Translations under genes and position numbers: made by a program | NCBI GenBank assembly: GCA_013322215.1 | Contig: JAAMEZ010000047.1 | Location: 186,001-250,000, forward strand | Direction: 5' to 3' | DNA: 64,000 bases | Origin: Martinezella rhizogenes | GTDB taxonomy: Bacteria; Pseudomonadota; Alphaproteobacteria; Rhizobiales; Rhizobiaceae | The notes under the pieces: model-generated | The model's input: the letters and a program-made list of their open reading frames with translations, nothing else | What the model was told of the DNA's origin: nothing | Databases searched by the model: none | Shown here: piece after piece, positions 44,422 to 53,127 of the stretch | Numbering within the stretch: the stretch's first letter is position 1 | Layout of the letters: each line of letters begins with the position of its first letter

Positions 44422-45246
44422 GTGATTTCGTTCAACGCACCACGTTTTCATCATCTCATGACTTGGCTAACTATGACCGAGTTTGCTCTGACGTTGGAGC
44501 GGTGGCGCGCATCCAACGCGACGACGAACGTCTCAATGCATGGTGCAGTACATTCCGACCTGAACCTTGAGTTTGACGACTATATCGCGATGATGAGTGA
44601 ACTTGGGTTGGAGGAATGTGCCACTGTGCTGGGTCGAGTTAAGATGTCTTATATGAACCAGGGGCACCCAGGCCAGACGCCAGAGCACCTTGAGGAATTG
44701 CTGACGGATTTCCGCAACCGACTTTATGACGCGCTGAAGCGGCCGAGATTTCTCGTGCTTAACGCTAGAGAGCGTAGCCTATTTGAGCCTGGAGCACCGC
44801 ATTTTGGAGCCGATGTACCCGTTAAATTTGACTCCATATCATATGACATTGATGAAGCCGGAAAATGTTTGGCGCTTGGAAGAGGCACAGCAAGCGTCTT
44901 TCATTCTCTCCGTTGTCTTGAAGCAACCATTCGCGCAATTTCCCGAAGCCTAAAAATTCCAGATCCAACGAAAGGACCTGATCGAAGTTGGGCTAACGCA
45001 CTGCGCAAAATCAAGGAGGAGATGGACCGGAGGTGGCCGCCAAGTGGTCGCCTATCCGGTGACGGGCGTCTGTTCGAAGATATATACGCTGCATTGGCTG
45101 CAATTCAGAACCCATGGCGGAATGCAACGATGCATCTGGATCAAAAATACACCGAAGAGGAAGCAAAGCATATCTTCGAGGTTGTAGGTGGCCTAATAAG
45201 GAAAGTGGCCTCCCGCCTGAATGAGGATGGCCATCCTCTTGCATAG
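44422..45246 (+). CDS. HEPN-like protein on a small insert
   Basis: I do not recognise an exact family for this 274-residue protein. Its C-terminal half is helical with DEAGKCLALGRGTASVFHSLR, then NPWRNATMH (Arg233-x4-His238) and YTEEEAKHIFEVV. The R-x4-6-H motif inside a helical domain is the hallmark of HEPN RNases found in toxin-antitoxin and defence systems. Base composition is more A/T-rich than neighbours. The frame starts at GTG 44422; ATGs at 44458 and 44473 are alternatives and none has a clear ribosome site. It stops 20 bases before the second malic enzyme end. RNase activity is inference only. Confidence 0.7.
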   Translation: MISFNAPRFHHLMTWLTMTEFALTLERWRASNATTNVSMHGAVHSDLNLEFDDYIAMMSELGLEECATVLGRVKMSYMNQGHPGQTPEHLEELLTDFRNRLYDALKRPRFLVLNARERSLFEPGAPHFGADVPVKFDSISYDIDEAGKCLALGRGTASVFHSLRCLEATIRAISRSLKIPDPTKGPDRSWANALRKIKEEMDRRWPPSGRLSGDGRLFEDIYAALAAIQNPWRNATMHLDQKYTEEEAKHIFEVVGGLIRKVASRLNEDGHPLA

Positions 45247-45266
45247 TAGCGGTTCGAGTCAAACTT

Positions 45267-45443
45267 CCCGCCTTCCACTCCGCGGCGATCTCCACCAAGA
45301 TGCTGCAGGAACTCGGCGGCTCCACGGTGATCGGGCCGCTGCTCGTCGGCCTCGACAAGCCGGTGCAGATCACATCGATGGGTGCCAAGGATTCCGATAT
45401 CGTCAACATGGCCGCCATCGCGGCCTATGGTGCTGGATCGTAG
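45267..45443 (+). pseudogene. Second copy of the malic enzyme 3' end (fragment)
   Basis: This fragment would encode the same 58 C-terminal residues as maeB (PAFHSAAISTKM to YGAGS) in an intact frame ending in TAG, but has no start region. It is the right-hand flank of the insert at 44280-45266. Because differences from copy 1 are silent, it came from a working malic enzyme gene: either the original host end or one imported from a related strain. Confidence 0.9.
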
Positions 45444-45520
45444 CCACTACCCCATAAGGCTGAGCCGGCGACCCAACAAAGGTGATGGGCTGCCGTATCA
45501 ATTCGGTGTAAAATAGGGGG

Positions 45521-46930
45521 ATGAGTGAAGCTCAGGTCCTTTTCGGAGTGCTGCGCCATTCAGCGCAGCCGGATATTGTCGATGCTATCGAGCGGCTCGT
45601 CCTTGAGGCACCCGACCGCAAGCTTAACCGTGTGAATGCACTCGCCTTCGCGGCCAGCCACGGCTTTGAGGAAGAACAGACCGTCAATGCCTTCCTGCAC
45701 GCATCGCGCCTCGGCCTGTTCGAAATGTCGTGGAATGTTCTTTGCCCGGGCTGCGGCGGGGTGCTGGATGCCAATACCTCCCTGAAAACCGTGCAAAGCG
45801 AAACCTATAACTGCACGCTTTGCGCAGCCGGCTACGAGCCAACGCTCGACGAGATGGTCGAAGTCACCTTCACCGTCAGCCCGCGCGTTCGCCATATCGA
45901 GGCGCATAATCCGCACGACCTGCCGCCGCTTGAATATTTCCGCCAGATCTATTGGGGCTCTGGTGTCGATCTTCCCGATGAGGGCTATGAAGAGAAGGTC
46001 GATCAGTTCGTACTGGAATCGCTCGAGCTGCCACCCGGCGAGAAAGCCGTCATATCGCTTCAATTGCCGGCGGAATTCACCATCATCTTCGAGCCTGTCA
46101 CGCATGCGGCGCAATTCCTCGATGTGAAGGGCGAGCCATCGAAGGAGCGGCAGGCCCTGTCGCTCGTTTTCGATCGCATGCACCGACACAGCGAGGCCAT
46201 CGAATTGCGGCCCGGCCCGCTGCGCATCCAGATGGAGAACCACACTGACCTTCGCGTGCTGCCATCGATCTGCGTGGCCAACGAGGCTCTTCACACGCTG
46301 CTTGGACAACGCCGGCCATTTCTGACCGCCAAGCACCTGCTCTCCAACCAGACCTTCCGTGACATCTACCGCACGGACACGATCGACATCGACCAGCGGC
46401 TGAAAATCACCAGCCTCACCTTTCTGTTCACCGATCTGCGCGGCTCGACGGAATTGTACGAAAGGGTCGGCGATCTCGCGGCCTTCGATCTGGTCAAGAC
46501 CCATTTCGGCATCCTGCACGAAATCGTAGCGGCGGAGGCGGGTGCCGTCGTCAAGACCATCGGCGATGCCGTCATGGCCACCTTCCCGACACCGGATCGG
46601 GCATTGATCGCGGCGATGCGGATGCGCGAGGCGATGCTCAGCCTCAACAATGAGCGCGGCAACGACGATCTTCTTCTGAAAATCGGCATCCACGAGGGGC
46701 CGTGCATCGCGGTGAGCCTGAACGAACGGCAGGATTATTTCGGGCAGACGGTCAATATCGCGTCCCGCGTCCAGCATCTCGCTACGTCGCGCGAAATATT
46801 CGCGACCAGCTCGGTGCTCGATCATCCGCGCGCCGCCGAACTGATGACGAGGCGCGGCCTGACGCCGCAATCGCATCATGTCGCGCTTCGCGGCATCACC
46901 GACGCAATCGATATTTTTGCGATCCCATAG
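45521..46930 (+). CDS. Class III adenylate/guanylate cyclase with DUF5939-type N-terminus
   Basis: The 469-residue soluble protein ends in a class III cyclase domain: FLFTDLRGSTELYE (metal Asp305), VVKTIGDAVMATF (metal Asp349) and QTVNIASRVQ (Asn412 and Arg416, transition-state residues), so it should be active. The N-terminal half resembles DUF5939 and contains a zinc-ribbon-like pair CPGC (75-78) and CTLC (98-101). It probably makes cAMP; the input signal is unknown. GGGGG lies directly before the ATG. The TAG stop is the first three bases of a family A repeat. Confidence 0.9.
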   Translation: MSEAQVLFGVLRHSAQPDIVDAIERLVLEAPDRKLNRVNALAFAASHGFEEEQTVNAFLHASRLGLFEMSWNVLCPGCGGVLDANTSLKTVQSETYNCTLCAAGYEPTLDEMVEVTFTVSPRVRHIEAHNPHDLPPLEYFRQIYWGSGVDLPDEGYEEKVDQFVLESLELPPGEKAVISLQLPAEFTIIFEPVTHAAQFLDVKGEPSKERQALSLVFDRMHRHSEAIELRPGPLRIQMENHTDLRVLPSICVANEALHTLLGQRRPFLTAKHLLSNQTFRDIYRTDTIDIDQRLKITSLTFLFTDLRGSTELYERVGDLAAFDLVKTHFGILHEIVAAEAGAVVKTIGDAVMATFPTPDRALIAAMRMREAMLSLNNERGNDDLLLKIGIHEGPCIAVSLNERQDYFGQTVNIASRVQHLATSREIFATSSVLDHPRAAELMTRRGLTPQSHHVALRGITDAIDIFAIP

Positions 46931-47030
46931 AGCGCTTTAGCTTTTCAGCGAAGCTCCGAACCGCTCTATCTCTTTGTTGTCTCGCAATTCCGGACGGAAA
47001 ACCGCTGCGCACTTTTCCTGGAATTGCTCT
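46928..47030 (+). repeat. Mosaic intergenic repeat family A, copy 3
   Basis: It begins TAGAGCGCTTTAGC and ends GGAATTGCTCT, matching 1164-1269 in the same orientation. Its first three bases are the cyclase stop codon, and its end lies eight bases from the olsB stop, so it completely fills the gap between these convergent genes. Confidence 0.85.
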
Positions 47031-47037
47031 CCATTCG

Positions 47038-47916
47038 TCAGCTGGCAAAGCGACCGGCATCCGCGCCGTAGTAATTGACGTAGCGGTCGGAAATGCTGGC
47101 GATCGGCAGGACGATCAGGACGTCTGTCGTGTTGAAGGCCTGATCGACCACGGCCGTCGAGCCGACCATGGCGCCGAGACGCAGATAGCCCTTGATCAAG
47201 GGCGGCATCGCCATCAGCGCTTTTTTCGGATTGACGGCCTCGACCGGCATCAGGTCCATGGTGCGCGCGAGCGACGGCAGGGCACCGACGGCCCAATCAT
47301 CCTTGGCGACAACATTGTGATAGAGAAAGGACAGAGCCAGCGCGTGCTGTTCCGGCAGGACACCGGGGAAGGAGGCGCAACCGATCATCGCACCCATGCC
47401 ATGCTTCAGCGCATAGGCCCAATTGCCCTGCCACAGCAGCTCGACCGTGCGCTTGTTGCGGTAATTCGGCAGCACGCAGGAGCGACCGAGCTCCATGAAA
47501 CGCTTGTCGGGATGACGGGCGAGCAGCGCGTCGATGTCGAATTCCGATGAGGAATAGAAGCCGCCATTGGCCATGGCCACTTCCTGGCGCAGCAGGCGAT
47601 AGGTGCCGACGATCTGGTCTTCCGGATCACCCTCAAGCGAGCGGTCCAGCACCAGAAGATGGTCACAAATCTCATCCCAGCTGTCGACGTCGCGCTGACG
47701 ACGCATAGCGTCGGCCGGCAGTTGCGCGTTCATCTCCTCGACGAAAACGCGGTAGCGTACGGCCTGAGCGGCATCGATTTCGCGCGCCGTGCGGGCAAGG
47801 CGCGTTTCGAGATTTCCGATGCGTCCGAGCACATCGCTGGCAACCGGCTCAACCGTTGCCTTTGAAGACTGAACCATTTCGCCCTGAGCTTCGCGATTCA
47901 AAATTTCGATGGACAT
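47038..47916 (-). CDS. olsB: Ornithine-acyl-ACP N-acyltransferase
   Basis: OlsB transfers a 3-hydroxyacyl chain from acyl-ACP to ornithine, the first step of ornithine lipid synthesis. The 292-residue GNAT-like protein has AQAVRYRVFVEEM, ELGRSCVLPNYRNKRTVELLW and GYLRLGAMVG, landmarks of the OlsB family, and a length near the Sinorhizobium protein. The start at 47916 follows GGGGGAGA; a frame to 47982 only extends upstream. The second enzyme, OlsA, is at 27.7 kb. Ornithine lipids replace phospholipids under phosphate limitation. Confidence 0.92.
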   Translation of the reverse strand: MSIEILNREAQGEMVQSSKATVEPVASDVLGRIGNLETRLARTAREIDAAQAVRYRVFVEEMNAQLPADAMRRQRDVDSWDEICDHLLVLDRSLEGDPEDQIVGTYRLLRQEVAMANGGFYSSSEFDIDALLARHPDKRFMELGRSCVLPNYRNKRTVELLWQGNWAYALKHGMGAMIGCASFPGVLPEQHALALSFLYHNVVAKDDWAVGALPSLARTMDLMPVEAVNPKKALMAMPPLIKGYLRLGAMVGSTAVVDQAFNTTDVLIVLPIASISDRYVNYYGADAGRFAS

Positions 47917-48147
47917 GGCGATTCTCCCCCTGCGGGCCGATATAGCGCCATAAACCAAATTCGTGCGACAGGAAAGTGACACGCGGCCTGGCTAAAAGCA
48001 AGAACCGTGCCCATTGCAATTTTTCGAATGGACGCGCCGTCCCCAACTTAGCGCTGGCAATTGCCGCAAGTTGAGCCATATCGCCGGCCTCTATCGGGCA
48101 TTGATGAGCCGGCTTTGCAATTTTCGTCCGCAAATCGAGGATAATTT

Positions 48148-50436
48148 CTAGGCGCGTTCGAAGACCGACCTCGACAAGCCGCGCAGCGCGGTCGTCAGCT
48201 TTTCGGGATCGACCGGCTTGACGATGACGGCATCGGCCCCGGCCAGAAGCGCCTGACGGCGGATCGAATCGCGGCTGTCCGCAGTCAGGACGATGATCGG
48301 CAGCGGCGGCAGGCCATGCCTGCGCTCATGAGCCCGCAATTGCGCAAGGACAGCCGCACCCGTGCCGCCGGGCATATTGAAATCCGTCACCAGCACCTCC
48401 GGTCGCGCTTCGGCGTCTTCGGTGCGGGCTCGAAGGCCATCGAAATCCTCGACGAGGCGAACCCTGTGACCGGCCTTGGAGAGCATCGCTCGAACCAGCA
48501 TCGCATTGACCGGGTCATCCTCGCCCAACAGAATATCGAGCGCGCGGTCTTCCTCCGCCTCGGGCGTCGTAATGCCGATCTCGGAGACGGCTTCGATCAA
48601 GGCTTCGCGCTTTTCCATGCCGCGCATGCGGCCTCTCAGCACATCGATCAGCGATTGCTCGCGCAGCGGCCGGATGAGCCAGGCGTCGAAGAGATCGAGC
48701 GGATGGGTATTACGCTCCTCGGGATTGACCAGGAAGATCTTGCGCAACCTCGGCACCGCAAGCGCATTTCCCTCGCTGAAGTACCAGGGCGCCATGCGAT
48801 GGTCGACGATGAGATCCGTCCAGACCCCGCCGTCACCCATCGGGAACGAGGGCAGCAGATCATCCATGTCGCCGGGGCCGATCAGCCGGCAATGGCCGCC
48901 AAGCGTCCGGATGGTTCGCATGATGGCCGTGCTTGCTGCCCCCTCAGGCGCCAGCAGCAGGATACGGGATCCCCTGAGCATGGTATTGCGCCGATCGTAT
49001 CCGTCCTCTCCGGCAGTCAGGCCGACGGGGAAGGAGATGACGAACTCGCTGCCCTTGCCGCGCTCACTGGCAACGCTGAGCCCGCCACCGAATTCGCGCA
49101 GGATGCGGGCGGAGATCGCAAGGCCAAGGCCAGTGCCGGCGCTTCTTTCCACCGTGGTGCCGGCCTGCTCGAACTCGCCGAAGACGCGGGCCTGTTCTTC
49201 CTCGGTCATGCCGGGACCGCTATCCCGCACCGATATCGTCAAGTCCCGCTCCTGGAGGTCGACGCGGACTAGAACGCCGCCGGTCTGGGTGAACTTCACC
49301 GCATTGCCGATGACGTTGAACAGGATCTGGCGCAGACGTGCGGGATCGAATTCCAAGCTCTCGGGAACATCCGCCGCAACGCTCGCGGCGATTTCAATGC
49401 CCTTTTCGTGGGCGCGATGAGCGAGCATCTCGATGACGCCTTCCAGCAGTGGCCGCAAAGCCTCCTGGCGCGGATGCAACTGGAAGCGACCGACTTCGAT
49501 CGTGGAGAAATCGAGGAGATCTTCGACCAGCTGCACCAGCGCATGACCCGATTGGCGAATACCGGTCAGGTAATTTGCCTGCTCCAAGGTCAACGGCGTC
49601 TGAGCAAGCAGATGGTTCATGCCGAGAATACCCGACAGCGGGGTGCGGATCTCATGGCTGACGGTGGCAAGCAGGCGCGATTTGGCGGCGCTGTTATATT
49701 CGGCTTTCAGCCTGGCATCTTCGCGCAGGCGGGCCGTCTGCCGCTCTTCGGTCACATCGCGCGCGATGCTCTGTATGCATAATTGCCCGGTCGTCGCATC
49801 GCGGAACATGACATCGTGCCAGGCAAAAATGCGTCGGCCCTCGGGTGTCGCGATTTCCGCATCCTGATGCTTTGCATCGGTGACGGCGCGGAATACGAGG
49901 CCGGCCTCTTCCAGCGTCAGGCCCTCTGGATGCGACCTGCCGGTCAATCTGCTGAAGGTGGCGTTGGCATGCAAAATCCGGCGGTCAATGCTGCGCGTGA
50001 CCGCGATGTCCCCGAGCGCATCGTGGACGGTGGCAAGGAGGCTGGTGCTTTCCTTGTGCTCCCAAAGGCGATCGTGATCGCTCTCGCTGAAATCGGCGGC
50101 GATAGTCTCTGCCTCGCGCGCGACGCCTCGGGTTTTGAGGATGCCGACGGCTGCGAGCGCAAGGGCTGCGAGGCCAAGAAAGCCCACAAGCGCCAGAGGA
50201 CCTCCGGCAAAGCCGATCACAAGAAAAACCGCCCCTGCCACGAGACCGCCGCCATTCAGCCAATGGCCTTGCAGCCACCAGGTCCGCGTGGGCGACGCCG
50301 ATTGCTGGCCTGCCTCACGCGGTGCGGTCGATTTTGCAAGCGGCGACTCGTCAGCGGCCGGCCTTTCGATCCCTTCCGCTTGGTCGTGAACTGCCGCCGT
50401 GGCAAGCTTTTCCTGCAAATCTGCCAGAGTGCTCAT
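48148..50436 (-). CDS. Hybrid sensor histidine kinase/response regulator
   Basis: The 762-residue protein has two membrane helices (about 63-80 and 82-100), a PAS domain (about 135-230), a HisKA domain with the phospho-His in TVSHEIRTPLSGIL (His261), an HATPase (RDSGPGMTEEEQ, GTGLGLAISARIL), a degenerate receiver (GSRILLLAPEGAA, lacking a clear phospho-Asp), and a C-terminal receiver with VTDFNMPGGTG. It is a phosphorelay protein of unknown signal. It stands in the olsB-lspA interval, as in related genomes. Confidence 0.93.
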   Translation of the reverse strand: MSTLADLQEKLATAAVHDQAEGIERPAADESPLAKSTAPREAGQQSASPTRTWWLQGHWLNGGGLVAGAVFLVIGFAGGPLALVGFLGLAALALAAVGILKTRGVAREAETIAADFSESDHDRLWEHKESTSLLATVHDALGDIAVTRSIDRRILHANATFSRLTGRSHPEGLTLEEAGLVFRAVTDAKHQDAEIATPEGRRIFAWHDVMFRDATTGQLCIQSIARDVTEERQTARLREDARLKAEYNSAAKSRLLATVSHEIRTPLSGILGMNHLLAQTPLTLEQANYLTGIRQSGHALVQLVEDLLDFSTIEVGRFQLHPRQEALRPLLEGVIEMLAHRAHEKGIEIAASVAADVPESLEFDPARLRQILFNVIGNAVKFTQTGGVLVRVDLQERDLTISVRDSGPGMTEEEQARVFGEFEQAGTTVERSAGTGLGLAISARILREFGGGLSVASERGKGSEFVISFPVGLTAGEDGYDRRNTMLRGSRILLLAPEGAASTAIMRTIRTLGGHCRLIGPGDMDDLLPSFPMGDGGVWTDLIVDHRMAPWYFSEGNALAVPRLRKIFLVNPEERNTHPLDLFDAWLIRPLREQSLIDVLRGRMRGMEKREALIEAVSEIGITTPEAEEDRALDILLGEDDPVNAMLVRAMLSKAGHRVRLVEDFDGLRARTEDAEARPEVLVTDFNMPGGTGAAVLAQLRAHERRHGLPPLPIIVLTADSRDSIRRQALLAGADAVIVKPVDPEKLTTALRGLSRSVFERA

Positions 50437-50491
50437 GCAATCTGGCTAACATGGGCATTCTTCCTGATGCCTTCAGGGATTCGCTAGAATT

Positions 50492-51010
50492 TTAAGCTTT
50501 TGCCTTTTTCGGCATCAGAAGCTCGTCGAGAATGACGCAGCCTGCACCGATGGTGATGAAACTGTCGGCAAGATTGAAAACGGCGAAAGACCATGTCTGC
50601 GTATGAAAGAGGATGTAGTCGATCACGTGGCCGTAGAGAAAGCGGTCGAGCAGATTGCCGAGAGCGCCGGCAATGATCAGGGCAAAGCCCATATGTGCAA
50701 GCCAGCGATGGTCGGGCGTGCGCCGCCAGAGCCAGAGCACGAAGGCGACGATGACGAGCCGCATCCCGACGATGAACCAACCGTCCATGCCTGAGAGCAT
50801 CGAGAAGGCGACGCCGAGATTATAGGTGCGATAGAGCGCCAGCATCGGAATGACCGGCACCATCTCCTGCAGCGGCAGCCAGTGATCCACCATGATCTTG
50901 ATGGCCTGATCGAGAATGACAGCAACCACGATGAAGATCAGGATAGGCAGGGGCCGCGAAAACAGGGCTGGCTTTGCAGTCGGCTGTTCGTGGGTCTCGC
51001 TTTCGGTCAT
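50492..51010 (-). CDS. lspA: Lipoprotein signal peptidase
   Basis: LspA cleaves prolipoprotein signal peptides in the inner membrane, upstream of Lnt. The 172-residue protein has four membrane helices and the catalytic aspartates in GALGNLLDRFLYG and FNLADSFITIG. Length and motifs are standard. It is co-directional with the RNA methyltransferase genes upstream, 26 bases apart. Confidence 0.97.
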   Translation of the reverse strand: MTESETHEQPTAKPALFSRPLPILIFIVVAVILDQAIKIMVDHWLPLQEMVPVIPMLALYRTYNLGVAFSMLSGMDGWFIVGMRLVIVAFVLWLWRRTPDHRWLAHMGFALIIAGALGNLLDRFLYGHVIDYILFHTQTWSFAVFNLADSFITIGAGCVILDELLMPKKAKA

Positions 51011-51036
51011 CGGGTCTCGCCAGGTAAGTGTCAGAA

Positions 51037-51888
51037 TCAGATGAGTGTCAGGATATGGCGGCGGGCTTCGAACAGCATGACTGCTGTCGCGACCGCCAGA
51101 TTGAGGCTGTCGGCACGGCCGGCCTGCGGGATGCGGGCAAGCGCGTCGGCCTCTTTCGCCAGGGCATCCGGCAGGCCGGATTGCTCGTTGCCCATCAGGA
51201 TGACGACAGGCTTCTTCTTGTAGTCGATGGTGCGGTAATCAACAGCGCCGGCCAGATGGGTGGCGACGACAGAGACGTCCGCCTTCTTTTTCCAGGCCAG
51301 AAACTCCTCCGGCGTCGCCTTGACGACGGGAACGGCGAAAATCGAGCCCATGGTGGCGCGCACGGTTTCCAGCGAAAACGGATCTGTGGTCTCACCGACA
51401 AGGATGACGCCGGAAGCGCCGGCCGCATCGGCGGTGCGGATGATGGTGCCGAGATTGCCGGGATCGCGCACGCGGTCGAGCGCCACCCAGGTCTCGCCAG
51501 TCGCCGGCTTGACCTCCCGAAGCGACCGCCAGCGCTGCTCGAAGACGCCGACCACCATCTGCGGATTGTCACGGCGGGTGATCGAACCGATGACCTTTTC
51601 GCTGACCTCAAGCACCAGCCCGCCAGCGGCCACCGTCTTTGCGGCGACCTGCTCGACGAGCGGCTTGCCCTTGGCGGCCTTGGCATAAACCAGCGTGCGG
51701 ATCGTCCAGCCGAGCTCGAGTGCATCGATGACGAGTTTCAGCCCTTCGGCTAAGAAGGCACCGCTTTCCTCGCGGGACTTCTTGACCGTCAGCGCCTTGA
51801 TGTCCTTGACGATCGGATTGGCAAGCGAGGTGACCTCCTTGACCTGTCCGACCTTGCGCGGGCCGTCACTACGGAAATCCTGGTTCAT
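51037..51888 (-). CDS. TrmH-family (SpoU) RNA methyltransferase
   Basis: The 283-residue SPOUT methyltransferase has RDPGNLGTIIRTADAAG, VILMGNEQSGLPDALA and RIPQAGRADSLNLAVA, the three SpoU motifs that form the trefoil knot and SAM site. An N-terminal substrate-binding domain (about 1-110) resembles RlmB/TsnR relatives. It probably methylates 2'-O of an rRNA or tRNA residue; the target is unknown. Its start overlaps the preceding methyltransferase gene by four bases. Confidence 0.92.
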   Translation of the reverse strand: MNQDFRSDGPRKVGQVKEVTSLANPIVKDIKALTVKKSREESGAFLAEGLKLVIDALELGWTIRTLVYAKAAKGKPLVEQVAAKTVAAGGLVLEVSEKVIGSITRRDNPQMVVGVFEQRWRSLREVKPATGETWVALDRVRDPGNLGTIIRTADAAGASGVILVGETTDPFSLETVRATMGSIFAVPVVKATPEEFLAWKKKADVSVVATHLAGAVDYRTIDYKKKPVVILMGNEQSGLPDALAKEADALARIPQAGRADSLNLAVATAVMLFEARRHILTLI

Positions 51889-53015
51889 TTCGGCACCCAG
51901 CGGCTGAAGAGAGAAGTGGAAAGCGCCCTGCCCGGCGTGCGGCCATCGAGGCCGGCCTCGCGGATGACCAGTTCGCCGGATTCGACGATACCGCCGGCGC
52001 CGCGCATCGTCTCGCGCATCAGCTCATGGATGGAATAGAAGCTGGCGCGGATGGAATAAGCCGTCAGTACCAGGCCGAGTGCCTTCGGTGACAGGATCTC
52101 GCGGCAGATGTCAAGCATCAGCGGCAGGTGCTCGAACAGGTGCCAGACCTCGCCATTCGGGCCTCGGCCGAACTTCGGCGGGTCGGTCAGGATGATATCG
52201 TATTTGTTGCCACGGCGCTCCTCGCGCAGGATGAACTTCATGGCATCCTCGCAGATCCAGCGGATCGGCAGCTTTTCCATGCGGCCCAACGCCTGGTTTT
52301 CGCGCGCCCAGCCGATCGCCTTCTTCGAGGCATCGACATGGGTCACTTCCGCACCGGCTGCGGCTGCCACCAGCGAGGCGACACCGGTGTAGCCAAAAAG
52401 ATTGAGCACCTTGAGCGGCCTTTTCGCCGCCTCGACCTGCTCCTTCATCCAGGCCCAGTGGACGATCTGCTCCGGGAAGACGCCGACATGGCGGAAGGCA
52501 GTGAAGCGGCCGAGAAAATCGACGCCGAGCAGCTGCAACGGCCAGGTCTCGCCGAGCGCTTCGCGCGGGAAGCGCCAGCGGCCCATGCCGTCCTCATCCG
52601 TGTCGCCGGTGAAGATAGCGTCGGCATTATCCCAGACATGCGCGGCAAGCGACGGCGGCCAAAGCGCCTGTGCCTCGGGGCGGACGATGCGATAGGGACC
52701 GTACTGCTCGAGCTTCAGCCCATTGCCGCTGTCGATAAGGTGGAAATCCCCGGCACCGAGAGACTCGAGAATGACGGGCACGCGCTCGGCCGGGCGTTCG
52801 CCGGTCCGAGCGATCAGCGGACGTTCAGGGGCGGCAGCGACCGGCGCAACAGCACGCGGCTCGGCAACACGCTCGCCATGATCGCGCGAAGGCTTGGCTG
52901 GCCTTGAGGCACCCGCGGGCTTTGCCGGCGGCTTGCCGGACATGTCACGCCGGGGTTTTGCCCCGAGACCGCCCGCGGCTTTCTGGCCGGGCCGGCTTTC
53001 CCTATGTTTCACCAT
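51885..53015 (-). CDS. Class I rRNA methyltransferase (RlmI/RlmK-like)
   Basis: The 376-residue protein has an Ala/Pro/Lys-rich, probably disordered N-terminus of about 75 residues, then a methyltransferase domain with VLNLFGYTGVASL (SAM), VDASKKAIGWARENQ and TDPPKFGRG. The TDPP motif and overall pattern fit RlmI-like m5C or related rRNA enzymes, but no PUA domain is visible, so the target is uncertain. The start at 53015 is chosen because residues upstream lack any family match. It is coupled to the SpoU gene downstream. Confidence 0.85.
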   Translation of the reverse strand: MVKHRESRPGQKAAGGLGAKPRRDMSGKPPAKPAGASRPAKPSRDHGERVAEPRAVAPVAAAPERPLIARTGERPAERVPVILESLGAGDFHLIDSGNGLKLEQYGPYRIVRPEAQALWPPSLAAHVWDNADAIFTGDTDEDGMGRWRFPREALGETWPLQLLGVDFLGRFTAFRHVGVFPEQIVHWAWMKEQVEAAKRPLKVLNLFGYTGVASLVAAAAGAEVTHVDASKKAIGWARENQALGRMEKLPIRWICEDAMKFILREERRGNKYDIILTDPPKFGRGPNGEVWHLFEHLPLMLDICREILSPKALGLVLTAYSIRASFYSIHELMRETMRGAGGIVESGELVIREAGLDGRTPGRALSTSLFSRWVPK

Positions 53016-53127
53016 GCTTGTCTCAAAATTGATATGTGCGTGCAAATAGCATCTGGCCGCCACTTGGCAAAGCGCTTTCCGATCTGCGATGATCCATGCA
53101 CAAAATGTCACATAGGGAGGATTGCGC

